Shown here piece by piece: positions 18,514 to 26,419 of a stretch of 48,506 bases of DNA. The stretch is from an uncultured Alphaproteobacteria bacterium (GTDB lineage: Bacteria; Pseudomonadota; Alphaproteobacteria; RF32; CAG-239). Location of the stretch: NCBI GenBank assembly GCA_944391465.1, contig CALXTS010000012.1, positions 1 to 48,506 of the forward strand, in the 5' to 3' direction. The translations under genes and the position numbers were made by a program. The notes below the pieces were generated by a model, which saw nothing but the letters and a program-made list of their open reading frames with translations, made no database searches and was not told where the DNA came from. Positions within the stretch are counted from its first letter, which is position 1. Each line of letters opens with the position of its first letter.

Positions 18514-19652
18514 GTTATGATGCATTAGGGTATTATAAAATTTTAAATGCCACGGCGGAGACTGATACGGAAACGCTCAAAATCAATTATCGGGAAATGG
18601 CAAAAAAATGGCATCCGGATTATAATACGGAAAGCGGAGCTATAGAAATTTTTCAAAAACTTTCAGTAGCGTATGAAACACTGCAAGATGACGAAAAACG
18701 CAAAATATATAATCTTCTCTCGCAAGTTTATACGGAAAAAGATTATCCCGATGTAGAAACCATAGAACCGTTTATGCAAGAAAAAGGGACGTCGGTAAGA
18801 GTTTTGAATATTACGGATATCCGAGGAAAGATAATTAAGACGGAAGAAAATAACAATAAATATATATGTAGCTATTCAGAGGGATTAAGACTGGAATTTA
18901 AGAAATCCCTGTTAAATTGGTGTTTGGGCTGGTGGTCTTTAAAAGGTATTTTAAAAACACCCAAAGCGATAATTTCAAATATCAAAAAAGTTAACGAGAG
19001 ATTTGATAATCTGAAATTACTGATTCACAATACGGTTGCTTACTATAAACAAGGGAATAAAACAGCGGCGGTACAGTCGGCAATAGCGGCATTACCTTAC
19101 GCTACGACTGAAGCAACGGTTCTATTAAAGGCTTTTATCGCAGAACAAAATATTAGGGTTCCGCGTCCGAGCAAATGGAATTTCGGAATGTTAAAAGTTA
19201 TGCAACTTTTGCTTCCCCTGATTTTAATAATTTTATCAACATTTCCGTACTCGGCAAAATATATCAGTGAAGCTGATTTGATGAGGTATTTTTCACAAAA
19301 AAAAGAAATATCATATTATCAGGAAGTTGATGCCGGAGGCAAAAGAGGTCGAACGGTTGATGATGTGATTGTCAGCAAGATAATAAATATTCCGGTTGAT
19401 AAAGGCGATGACAGCAAACTGTATCATGTGTCATCATCGGTAAAAGTAATGTATGGTCCGGATGACGATTTTGATGTTTTAAAAGAGATTGCAGCAGGAA
19501 CAACTGTGCGTTTAACGGGGCGCAGTCCTGATAATATATGGGCAAGAATAATGATAGATAATGGAGAAATGGGCTTTTTAAGAGCAGAAGTTCTCCAAAA
19601 AGGCATCGGAACCCCGATACCTGAATACAGTGAAATTATTTTGCATTACTAA
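18510..19652 (+). CDS. J-domain and SH3-like membrane protein
   Basis: The 380-residue protein begins with a J domain (YYKILNATAETDTETLK, then KKWHPDYN with HPD at 35-37). It thus has the surface that stimulates a DnaK-type chaperone. One predicted membrane segment (MQLLLPLILIILSTF) lies near residue 235. A C-terminal bacterial SH3-like domain follows at about 305-370 (VSSSVKVMYGPDDDFDVL, then TVRLTGRSPDNIWARI and MGFLRAEVL). SH3b domains usually bind cell-wall peptides, so a cytoplasmic J domain tethered to a periplasmic wall-binding domain is the likely layout. It starts with an ATGA overlap at the end of the flagellar operon. The role is unknown. Confidence 0.85.
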   Translation: MSYDALGYYKILNATAETDTETLKINYREMAKKWHPDYNTESGAIEIFQKLSVAYETLQDDEKRKIYNLLSQVYTEKDYPDVETIEPFMQEKGTSVRVLNITDIRGKIIKTEENNNKYICSYSEGLRLEFKKSLLNWCLGWWSLKGILKTPKAIISNIKKVNERFDNLKLLIHNTVAYYKQGNKTAAVQSAIAALPYATTEATVLLKAFIAEQNIRVPRPSKWNFGMLKVMQLLLPLILIILSTFPYSAKYISEADLMRYFSQKKEISYYQEVDAGGKRGRTVDDVIVSKIINIPVDKGDDSKLYHVSSSVKVMYGPDDDFDVLKEIAAGTTVRLTGRSPDNIWARIMIDNGEMGFLRAEVLQKGIGTPIPEYSEIILHY

Positions 19653-20431
19653 ATTTTGATAATTTCAATATTCAAAGCTAAGCCTGATGTATCATCGGTT
19701 TCAATGAAAACGCCGGAAAAGGTTCCGTTTCCTTTACAAGGGACGAGGCGATTACCGGTATAGCGCCGAGCCAGACGTTCAATCGGCGCCTCTTTTTCAA
19801 ATCCGATAACTCCGCTATAATCTCCGCACATTCCGGCATCGGTTTGATAAGCCGTACCTTTTGGTAAAATCATCGCATCATTGGTGGGGACGTGTGTATG
19901 AGAGCCGATAACGGCGGAAACACGTCCGTCAAGATAATGTCCGAAAGCAATTTTTTCAGCGGTAGCTTCGGCATGAATATCTACAAATATAGCATCAATA
20001 TTTCGACCTAAGGTATAATTTTTAAGGAGCTTATCAATTGTTTGTACCGGACAATCAACCGCCTCCATAAAAAGGCGTCCTAAGACTTCAATAACCAGAA
20101 TTTTTTTGCCGTTGACAAGTTCAATTTCTCTGGCACCTTTACCGGGAAGATTTTCGGGCATATTTAATGGCCGGACGATACTTTTGCATTCATCAAGAAA
20201 AGGGATAATTTCACGTTGATTCCAAACATGATCTCCGGTTACGATAGCCGTAACACCTTTTTCTAAAAAATCTCGACAAATACCGGGAGTTGTACCAAAT
20301 CCGTGAGCGGCGTTATCCGCATTAACAATCAAAGCATCAAATTTATATTTTTCTTTTAAGAGAGGAATATTATTCAGAAGAGCTTCTCTTCCGGGTCTGG
20401 CAACAATATCTCCGCAATAAATGATTCTCAA
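19649..20431 (-). CDS. ymdB: YmdB-family metallophosphoesterase (TIGR00282 type)
   Basis: Members are dinuclear metal phosphodiesterases reported to cleave 2',3'-cyclic nucleotides. The motifs are in order: YCGDIVARPGREAL, NADNAAHGFG, GDHVWNQ, HAEATAEK and GSHTHVPTND, covering the metal ligands. I set the start at a TTG (429-431 of the 20 kb block) preceded by AAAGG. This gives 260 residues, the family length. The longer open frame to 20503 runs into a terminator stem. The 3' end overlaps the convergent gene by 4 bases. In alphaproteobacteria this gene often lies near zapA and 6S RNA, as here. Confidence 0.92.
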   Translation of the reverse strand: MRIIYCGDIVARPGREALLNNIPLLKEKYKFDALIVNADNAAHGFGTTPGICRDFLEKGVTAIVTGDHVWNQREIIPFLDECKSIVRPLNMPENLPGKGAREIELVNGKKILVIEVLGRLFMEAVDCPVQTIDKLLKNYTLGRNIDAIFVDIHAEATAEKIAFGHYLDGRVSAVIGSHTHVPTNDAMILPKGTAYQTDAGMCGDYSGVIGFEKEAPIERLARRYTGNRLVPCKGNGTFSGVFIETDDTSGLALNIEIIKI

Positions 20432-20484
20432 AAACTTACCTTTCAGAATTTCAAAGATTTTATAATTTATAATCTGAATACAAG

Positions 20485-20512
20485 AAAACCTCGTATTCGT
20501 CAACGAGGTTTT
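20485..20512 (-). terminator. Terminator hairpin between 6S RNA and ymdB
   Basis: A 9-bp stem AAAACCTCG / CGAGGTTTT with a 10-base loop. On the minus strand it follows the predicted 6S RNA and precedes ymdB. The trailing T-run is only TTTT then C, so strength is moderate. Confidence 0.6.
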
Positions 20513-20521
20513 GTTAAAAAA

Positions 20522-20694
20522 TCGGGGAGGCCATTTGACCGTACTATTTTACATTCTTATCGAACCGCGTCTAAAAAAGTGGGTGCCATATATATAAACC
20601 ACGATTTATACAGGGACAGCTCCCTAAAAAATAATGTTGGCTCGGAAGATCTGCGGAAATACGTATCACTCAGCTTCCCCTTTATGCCAACATC
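20522..20694 (-). ncRNA. ssrS: Predicted 6S RNA
   Basis: 6S RNA binds RNA polymerase holoenzyme by mimicking an open promoter. On the minus strand, directly downstream of zapA, the 5' arm GGGGAAGCTGA...CGTATTT pairs with the 3' arm AAAATAGTACG...TCA...GGC.TCCCC. A further block CTT.CGAGCC pairs with GGTTCG..AAG. This gives a long interrupted rod enclosing a large central region, which is the 6S architecture. The central part holds AGGGAGCTGTCCCT and GGCACCCAC, which I recall as typical of alphaproteobacterial 6S. The zapA-6S order is widely conserved. Ends are approximate (about 170 nt), and I could not run a covariance search. Confidence 0.75.
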
Positions 20695-21033
20695 TTATAA
20701 CAAATTTATAGAATTTGCAACAGATTTTAATTGCTCATTTAAACCTTTTATTTGAGAGCTCAACATCTGGTCAATTTCAAGGATTCGTAAGGTATCAAGA
20801 GATGATGTTTCTTGAGAAGGAGTATTATTTTTTTTAAGTTCACATAACTCATCGGCAATCAAAAGTCCAACCATTGCCAATAACATATTTTCTTGAACCT
20901 GCCCGGCACCCGAACAAATCATTTTTGCTTTTTCATCAAGCAAGTTAGCCAATTGAATAATGCGGAGTTCTTGCCCATCTTCACAGGCAACGGAATACTC
21001 TCTTGAATTAATTGTTATTGTTACTTGAGCCAT
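20695..21033 (-). CDS. zapA: Cell division protein ZapA
   Basis: ZapA bundles FtsZ protofilaments at the division site. The 112-residue protein has the family N-terminal fold (VTITINSREYSVACEDGQE, then LRIIQLANLLDEKA) and a central helix with MLLAMVGLLIADELCELKK. A C-terminal coiled-coil region follows. Its first 26 bases overlap the upstream coiled-coil gene, and 6S RNA follows on the same strand. Confidence 0.94.
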   Translation of the reverse strand: MAQVTITINSREYSVACEDGQELRIIQLANLLDEKAKMICSGAGQVQENMLLAMVGLLIADELCELKKNNTPSQETSSLDTLRILEIDQMLSSQIKGLNEQLKSVANSINLL

Positions 21034-21277
21034 TGTTTTCCAACACTTTATCTAATTTTTCAATCATTGTATCAATATTTTTAAGGACATTTTCGGAAGC
21101 ATCTTTCAGGATTCCGAGTTGATTCTCTCTTTTTTTTAAGGCCGCGTCATGAGTTTTCTCAAGAGCTTTTAAATCATTTTTTTTGGCAGCGAGCGCATTA
21201 TTCAAAAGAATTAACGTATCGCTGAGTTCTGCAAGCGCATCATTTGTGCGAGTAAGTTCAAAAAAATTATCGGTCAT
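21008..21277 (-). CDS. Small coiled-coil protein upstream of zapA (DUF4164-like)
   Basis: This 89-residue, highly charged protein is almost entirely helical with heptad-like Leu spacing (LAELSDTLILLNNALAAKK and so on). It ends in an Asn-rich tail. It overlaps zapA by 26 bases, implying coupled translation. A short coiled-coil protein of the DUF4164 type often precedes zapA in alphaproteobacteria. The family label is from context and composition, not from a diagnostic motif. Confidence 0.75.
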   Translation of the reverse strand: MTDNFFELTRTNDALAELSDTLILLNNALAAKKNDLKALEKTHDAALKKRENQLGILKDASENVLKNIDTMIEKLDKVLENNGSSNNNN

Positions 21278-21368
21278 TTGCAGATTTTTCTTCCTTAAAT
21301 TAAAATATTCACTTATTATTCAAAACATAATATTCATAAGTGAAAGTTTTACAAGCGAAAATAAAGTT

Positions 21369-21884
21369 ATGCCAAAGTTTATCCTCAAAATTAATCAATC
21401 GACAGATGCTGTTTACGATGATGACGCCATATGTTGTTATTTATTGGACACATCTTTAGGGAAAGAGTTTATTTCAAAATTTAACGCTCAAGATAAAATG
21501 AAGTTATTGTGCGGAAAAAATGCTGCGGAATTGTGTGGAGAATATCAGGCGGACGGGATACTTTTTGAACCGGATTTAAAACAGCCGTTAAAAGTTCAAA
21601 TAAAAAAAGCAAGAACGCAAATAGGAAAGAAAGTATTAGGGGTTGTTATTTGTCCGCGCCGACATGAGGCGATGCTGGCTGGAGAAACTGAACCTGAATT
21701 TGTTGCGTTTAGTTTTTCAAAAGAAGAGAGTAATCAGGCTAAAGAAGTCATAAGTTGGTATAATGAACTTTTTTTAATTCAATCGGCATTGGATATGGAA
21801 AAAGAAGTTTTAGCAGACGCCGCATCTTATGATACGGATTTTATAATCATAAATTCGCGAGATTATAAAGATTTTGGTTGCTAA
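21369..21884 (+). CDS. Thiamine-phosphate-synthase-like protein, probably not catalytic
   Basis: The 171-residue protein from ATG 21369 resembles the middle of ThiE-type TIM barrels: GEYQADGILFEPDL, then a KARTQIGKKVLGVVICPRRHEAMLAGE segment split by charged residues, then EPEFVAFSF. In real ThiE these correspond to the ADGVHLG, IIGVSCH and GADYVAFG strands. The pyrophosphate-binding and magnesium-binding motifs are not evident and the protein is short. It is probably a divergent ThiE relative without that activity. It lies 67 bases upstream of efp. The start is uncertain, since no good ribosome binding site is seen; the upstream open frame overlaps the divergent gene. Confidence 0.6.
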   Translation: MPKFILKINQSTDAVYDDDAICCYLLDTSLGKEFISKFNAQDKMKLLCGKNAAELCGEYQADGILFEPDLKQPLKVQIKKARTQIGKKVLGVVICPRRHEAMLAGETEPEFVAFSFSKEESNQAKEVISWYNELFLIQSALDMEKEVLADAASYDTDFIIINSRDYKDFGC

Positions 21885-21904
21885 AAAATAAAGTTTGGAT
21901 TAAT

Positions 21905-21931
21905 TTGCCTATAAAAAATTGTAGCTATAAA
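21905..21931 (+). promoter_or_regulatory. Candidate sigma-70-type promoter of efp
   Basis: TTGCCT (21905-21910) and TATAAA (21926-21931) are 15 bases apart, a slightly short spacing, and end about 20 bases before the efp start codon. This is a weak prediction. Confidence 0.35.
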
Positions 21932-21951
21932 AAATGTTAGGAGATAAATAA

Positions 21952-22515
21952 ATGAAACAACAAGCAGGTTCAATCAGAATTGGTTGGGTAATTGAGTATA
22001 AAAATAAACCATGGACAGTATTGAAAACCAACTTCGTAAAACCGGGAAAAGGCGGAGCATTTATGCAAGTTGAAATGAAATCGGTTGAAGAAGGAACCAA
22101 AACCAACGAGCGTTTCAGAACAGAAGACATGGTTGAGAAAATGATGGTTGAAACCAAAGACTGCCAATTTTTGTTTGAAGATGCTTCCGGTTTAACATTT
22201 ATGGAAAGTGATACTTTTGAACAATTTACAATGCCGTCGGATATTTTGGGAGATTCTCGTCCGTTTATGACAGATGGTATGGAAGTAAAAGTCAGCGTGA
22301 TTGACGGTAAACCGATATCTGTTGAATTGCCTCTTCAAGTTGTATGTGAAGTTGTTGAAACAGAACCGGTTATTAAAGGTCAAACAGTTTCTTCATCATA
22401 CAAACCGGCAATATTGGATAATGGAGTTCGTACAACGGTTCCTCCGTTCGTAGGAGTTGGAGATAAAATTGTTGTTGCTACGGCAGACGCTTCATATGTA
22501 GAAAGAGCAAAATAA
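21952..22515 (+). CDS. efp: Elongation factor P
   Basis: EF-P relieves ribosome stalling at polyproline stretches. The 187-residue length is standard. The KOW-like N-terminal domain carries the loop FVKPGKGGAF, with Lys33 at the position that is modified in many species. The OB domains follow, with VVETEPVIKGQTVSSSYKPA and TTVPPFVGVGDKIVV near the end. AGGAG lies 7 bases upstream of the ATG. The stop shares one base with the start of the next gene. The EpmAB modification genes are not in the window. Confidence 0.98.
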   Translation: MKQQAGSIRIGWVIEYKNKPWTVLKTNFVKPGKGGAFMQVEMKSVEEGTKTNERFRTEDMVEKMMVETKDCQFLFEDASGLTFMESDTFEQFTMPSDILGDSRPFMTDGMEVKVSVIDGKPISVELPLQVVCEVVETEPVIKGQTVSSSYKPAILDNGVRTTVPPFVGVGDKIVVATADASYVERAK

Positions 22516-23270
22516 TGTCATACGTTTCTGCAAATTTAAATTTTTTAATGACGGTCGTCAAGAAAGTCGGCGTTTCTTTGTCACGGGACTTTAGCGAAAT
22601 AGAACAGCTTCAGTCTTCCATAAAAGGTCATAAGGAGTTTGTCAGCGCCGCAGTCAATAGAGCGACCAACAGTATAAGGGTTGAATTGCAAAAAGGGCGT
22701 CCGAATTATACCGTTGTGTTTGAGGGAGAAACAATCCCTCAAACACCATGCTTTTTAGTGTCGGCTCTTGATGGTGTGGTCAATTTTATGCATGGGATTC
22801 CGTATTTTGCCATTTCAATAGCCGTATATGAAAAAGGCGTCATAACATCCGGCGTAATATATAATCCGGCGACATCTGAGTTATATTTTGCAGAAAAAGG
22901 GCAAGGAGCATTTAAGGAAGGCTTTAGAAACCATGAGAGATTAAGAGTCTCTGCCCGAAAAGATATTGAGGCGGCTTTGATTTCAGCATCAAAATTGCCT
23001 GAAAATATTGAAAAACGGCAGATGGGAGCCAAGAGCCTTGATTTGGCAATGGTCGCCGGCGGAAAGTTAGATGGTATTGTGCTGGAAAAGAATACACCGG
23101 AAACTTTTGCTGCAGGAATTTTGATGATAACCGAATCCGGAGGTTATGTTTATGAACTTAACCAGAAAGATATACGCACGGCAGATATATCATCGATTAT
23201 AAAAAGCGGAAGTCTGATTGGTGGAAATCCGGAAATCAGTAAAAAACTTCACGGATTAATTAATAAATAA
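22515..23270 (+). CDS. Inositol-monophosphatase-family protein with degenerate active site (SuhB-like)
   Basis: The overall fold is recognisable: SALDGVVNFMHGIPYFAISIAVYEKG matches the family segment normally written VDPLDGTTNF.HG in its middle, and AGILMITESGGYVYE matches AG.LIV.EAGG. Key metal ligands are altered. The first Asp of DPLDGT is Ser/Ala here (VSALDGV), the GEE glutamate pair is GET, and the WDxAAG aspartate is replaced in NTPETFAAG. The 251-residue length is normal. The protein is therefore probably a non-catalytic homologue. It is translated with a one-base overlap after efp, a common alphaproteobacterial neighbour. Confidence 0.85.
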   Translation: MSYVSANLNFLMTVVKKVGVSLSRDFSEIEQLQSSIKGHKEFVSAAVNRATNSIRVELQKGRPNYTVVFEGETIPQTPCFLVSALDGVVNFMHGIPYFAISIAVYEKGVITSGVIYNPATSELYFAEKGQGAFKEGFRNHERLRVSARKDIEAALISASKLPENIEKRQMGAKSLDLAMVAGGKLDGIVLEKNTPETFAAGILMITESGGYVYELNQKDIRTADISSIIKSGSLIGGNPEISKKLHGLINK

Positions 23271-23293
23271 TTTTGAGCAGACAGGGGAAAAAG

Positions 23294-24307
23294 ATGAGGA
23301 AGATAATACTTATCGGGTGTTTGGTGTTGATAGGATTTCAATTTAACCAAACAGTTTCTGCACAAGAGGCAGATGTTTATGTTGATTTATCCGTTCTGGA
23401 TTCAATAAGCCATGAAAACTATTCGGCAACCCCGAATATTGAGCCTCTTTTCCCTGTCTATCAAAAAAGTGAAAATGTAAAAAAAGAAAAAACTAAGCCA
23501 CAGGCAAAAAAAGTCTCTAAAAAGAGTCAAAATGTAAAAGTTAAAGTAAAAAAAGCCAAGAAAGAACAACAACCGGTAAAACCGACGGTAAAAGAAACGG
23601 TTGAAGAAAAGGTTGTTGTTGTAGATGTAGAACCTATTACTCAACCCAAAGAAACTAAACAGCCGCAAACATACAAAGAAGTTATTTATGCCGGCGCAGA
23701 GGAAACGGGAGGATCTAAAGCATCTGATGTCAGCAAGCCGGATACTCAAACCGCAGAGGTTAAAGTTGTGGATGTAGAACCGAGTGCATCGGCAGAGGCA
23801 ACAAAAAGCGAAACAGAAAATAATGTTGAAAAAGCAGTATCTGAAAGTTCGCCCCAACCTGTGATGGCTAAAGAAAAAGAGAAAGTTGTTTCAGAGAAAA
23901 TGGAGGAAAAGGCCACCACGGCGAAACAAGAAGAAATTAAGGAAAATAAAGCTCCCAAACCTCTAATTCCGGAAACTCAAACAAAAGAGGAAACCTCTGA
24001 AAATAAGCCAATTGCGCAAATAAAATTTGCATCGGACGTTTCAGAATTAACGGAAGAACAACAAAAACAACTTGATGCAATTGTTGCTTCATTTAATAAC
24101 CCGTCAGAAAATAAAATAGCTATTTATGCATATAATTCAGATGATGGAGTAGATTCGTTTAAGAAAAAACGTTTGTGTTTAAACCGAGCCGTAGAGATTC
24201 GGAGCTACTTATTGCAAAAAGGATACAAGAATTTCAGCATAAAAGTTATTAATGTAGATGGAAATTCAGATAAAACAAATATAGTGGAACTTGAAGAACT
24301 CAAATAA
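23294..24307 (+). CDS. Exported protein with C-terminal OmpA-like domain
   Basis: The ATG at 23294 follows AGGGGAA and gives 337 residues beginning with a clear signal peptide (RKIILIGCLVLIGF, cleavage likely after VSA). A long Lys/Glu/Val/Pro-rich region at about 45-235, which looks disordered and could span the periplasm, follows. The C-terminal ~100 residues are OmpA-like: IKFASDVSELTEEQQKQLDA, then KRLCLNRAVEIRSYLLQKGY. The Arg of NRA matches the conserved peptidoglycan-contacting Arg. It follows the SuhB-like gene closely (23 bases), so it is probably in the efp operon. Confidence 0.8.
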   Translation: MRKIILIGCLVLIGFQFNQTVSAQEADVYVDLSVLDSISHENYSATPNIEPLFPVYQKSENVKKEKTKPQAKKVSKKSQNVKVKVKKAKKEQQPVKPTVKETVEEKVVVVDVEPITQPKETKQPQTYKEVIYAGAEETGGSKASDVSKPDTQTAEVKVVDVEPSASAEATKSETENNVEKAVSESSPQPVMAKEKEKVVSEKMEEKATTAKQEEIKENKAPKPLIPETQTKEETSENKPIAQIKFASDVSELTEEQQKQLDAIVASFNNPSENKIAIYAYNSDDGVDSFKKKRLCLNRAVEIRSYLLQKGYKNFSIKVINVDGNSDKTNIVELEELK

Positions 24308-24334
24308 AAAATTAAAAAAATCTTTAAAAAAGGC

Positions 24335-24379
24335 TTGCTTAATTAAAGAGACTAATGTATAAGAGCATAAAAATTATGC
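24335..24379 (+). promoter_or_regulatory. rpmE promoter and leader hairpin
   Basis: TTGCTT (24335-24340) and TATAAG (24358-24363) are separated by 17 bases. Just downstream GCATAA (24365-24370) can pair with TTATGC (24374-24379) over a three-base loop, at or near the 5' end of the leader. Ribosomal protein leaders are often regulated, but no such role is shown here. Confidence 0.5.
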
Positions 24380-24408
24380 GTTAATAAAAGTTTTCAGGAG
24401 TTTTTAAG

Positions 24409-24645
24409 ATGAAAAAAGGTATTCATCCGGATTATCATGAGATTACTTATGTAATGACAGATGGTTCAAAATTCACAACCAGATCTACATTGGGAAAAGC
24501 CGGAGATGTTATTAATTTGGAAGTTGATCCGAAATCTCACCCTGTATGGACAGGAATCCGTCGTTTGGTAGATACCGGTGGTCAGTTGTCTAAATTCAAG
24601 AGCAAATATGGTGCTTTTGGAATTAAAACTGGCGACGAAGCATAG
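24409..24645 (+). CDS. rpmE: 50S ribosomal protein L31
   Basis: The 78-residue protein starts [19 protein letters not shown], continues [18 protein letters not shown] and SHPVWTG, and ends in a Lys-rich tail with YGAFG. The zinc-binding Cys residues of the zinc-dependent L31 form are absent, so this is a zinc-free form as in many alphaproteobacteria. AGGAG precedes the ATG, and the gene has its own promoter and terminator. Confidence 0.96.
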   Translation: MKKGIHPDYHEITYVMTDGSKFTTRSTLGKAGDVINLEVDPKSHPVWTGIRRLVDTGGQLSKFKSKYGAFGIKTGDEA

Positions 24646-24681
24646 TATCGCCTGATTAAATATAGTCTTATACTATTTATT

Positions 24682-24717
24682 AACCTGCATTTAGTAAGAT
24701 AAGTGCAGGTTTTTTTT
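24682..24717 (+). terminator. Rho-independent terminator of rpmE
   Basis: The stem AACCTGCA / TGCAGGTT with a 14-base loop runs into a T-rich tract. Confidence 0.85.
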
Positions 24718-24736
24718 ATATCTTGCAGGATACATA

Positions 24737-26365
24737 ATGGTCAAAATTGCACATTTTGAAGTTTATACGGATAAAGGAAACGGCTGGCAGCTTGCAGACC
24801 GTTTTGACGAAGAATCTCGACACGAGGCATTTAATCTGGCTAAAGAGCTTGAACAGAGCAAAGTCGGAGTTAAAATTATAAAAGAGATATATGATGTCTT
24901 AGACAACTCGTACCAAGAAACCGTAGAATTTGTCAGCATGCCCGGTTCAAAAAAAACAAGTAAAGGTGGTTTCGGCTTTCAAAATATTTTGAAAGAGGAA
25001 GATGAGCAAGAGGTTGTAAAAGCAGCAATGAACAATAGTGGAATAGGGCAAGCGTCGCAAGTATTTTTTGCCATATTCAAACTAATTGCTCTCATTTTTA
25101 TCTGTTTGGCGGTAACAAATTTCTTAACAACAGTCATTTTTCCACTAATAGAAAATTTTGTGGAATTTGAAAATAGTAAGAATGTAACCTTTGTTCTTTT
25201 CTTTGTTATATTTATGTTGATAGCCATACCGGTTATATTGAAGCATGTTCCGTGGTATGTTTTTTCCTCAAGAGGCAGCTCAACGAAAGAGGTGTTTAAA
25301 AAGGATTTTTATGATAAGACGGAAAGCCTTTTAGATCTTTATAATTTGAATGATGAAGTAGATCCGATAGTAACGCCGATATTTCCGGAAGCCTCGGCAG
25401 AATATAAGCAGTATATCGTTAATTTTTTAAGTGATGTTATCGGGAAAATAAAATCCGACATATTATTAAAAAGCAGTTTTTCAAAGTTTGGAGTAAAATT
25501 AATAGTTTACGGCGGATGTTTAGAAGTAGCGAAATACAGCGGACTAAATATATCAGAGGCAAACTCACTTTTATATGAGGCACTAAAATTAATAGACGGA
25601 GAAGACGCCGATTTAGAGAGTTTTTATGAAGCCAAGAGAACATATAAGGACAATAAAGTAGCCATATTTTTAACGGGTGTTGGCGCATATCTGATGGCAC
25701 ATGTTATAAAAGGACGCCCGATGCCTACAGAGTTATTAAATTTGAGTTTTTCTAAATGGGAAGAGCAGAATCAAGTCAATGATGTAAACCCGGACGAGCC
25801 GGAAAATGAAAATTCAGAGAAACAAGAAGATGAAAAAACGGAAGAAGAAAATGAAGATGATATCAAAGCCGTTTTGATTAGTCTGAAAAGTGATTTAAAA
25901 TTTTTGGATACAAGCATTCCCAATCAAGAAAAAGTTGCAGAAGAAACCAGCTCACATATTCGTACCGTTATAGCAACATATGCGGATAAATACAGAGGTC
26001 ATGATATTATAGAAGCCGACGGAATAACAACAATAAAATTTACCAAATTAGCATTAGGAATGAATTTTGCGGAAGAAGCGATAAAAGAAATTCGAGCATA
26101 TCAAGATGAAACCAATAGTGACATGTTAATCTTGAGGAATTGTTGTGCTGTAGCCAAATATGACAGCGAGTTAGAGCCGAATTTAAATAATTTCTGGCAA
26201 GATATTTTTGAGCATATATACAACGGAGAAATTGTTGTTACGAAAGAAATAGCAGAATCACTGCAAGATGCTGGGTATAAATTTGACTATCTCGGAGAAA
26301 AAAAATTCACTAAGCTAAACAAAGAGGTTGAATTATACAAATTATTGGATAGCCAAGCAATATAG
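24737..26365 (+). CDS. Membrane protein with cryptic cyclase-like C-terminal domain
   Basis: The 542-residue protein starts with a ~75-residue soluble part (MVKIAHFEVYTDKGNGW...). Two membrane helices lie at about 107-135 and 150-170, then a soluble helical region and an acidic linker at ~350-380. The last ~160 residues follow the order of a class III nucleotide cyclase domain: a beta segment KAVLISLKSDL, a helix, YADKYRGHDIIEADGITTIKF, AEEAIKEIRAYQ, the NGEIVVTKEIAESL segment, then YLGEKKF and VELYKLLD. The first metal Asp of the FxDI motif appears lost. This is recognition by pattern and needs structure comparison. It has its own ribosome binding site after the rpmE terminator. Confidence 0.7.
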   Translation: MVKIAHFEVYTDKGNGWQLADRFDEESRHEAFNLAKELEQSKVGVKIIKEIYDVLDNSYQETVEFVSMPGSKKTSKGGFGFQNILKEEDEQEVVKAAMNNSGIGQASQVFFAIFKLIALIFICLAVTNFLTTVIFPLIENFVEFENSKNVTFVLFFVIFMLIAIPVILKHVPWYVFSSRGSSTKEVFKKDFYDKTESLLDLYNLNDEVDPIVTPIFPEASAEYKQYIVNFLSDVIGKIKSDILLKSSFSKFGVKLIVYGGCLEVAKYSGLNISEANSLLYEALKLIDGEDADLESFYEAKRTYKDNKVAIFLTGVGAYLMAHVIKGRPMPTELLNLSFSKWEEQNQVNDVNPDEPENENSEKQEDEKTEEENEDDIKAVLISLKSDLKFLDTSIPNQEKVAEETSSHIRTVIATYADKYRGHDIIEADGITTIKFTKLALGMNFAEEAIKEIRAYQDETNSDMLILRNCCAVAKYDSELEPNLNNFWQDIFEHIYNGEIVVTKEIAESLQDAGYKFDYLGEKKFTKLNKEVELYKLLDSQAI

Positions 26366-26419
26366 CTTGTTTTCTGTGGTATTTTATGATAAAATCATAA
26401 GGTATGAGGGAGAAAAAAG

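Noticed and set aside
20432..20503. N-terminal extension of ymdB
   Set aside because: The extra codons run through the terminator stem at 20485-20512. The family start (RIIYCGD) is preceded by AAAGG and a TTG.
24308..24330. CtrA-like TTAA-N7-TTAA site
   Set aside because: The spacing is 8, not 7, and such sites are common by chance in AT-rich spacers.
24331..24345. Sigma-54-like GGCTTGC before rpmE
   Set aside because: The GG-N10-GC spacing is missing. A normal sigma-70 match covers the site.
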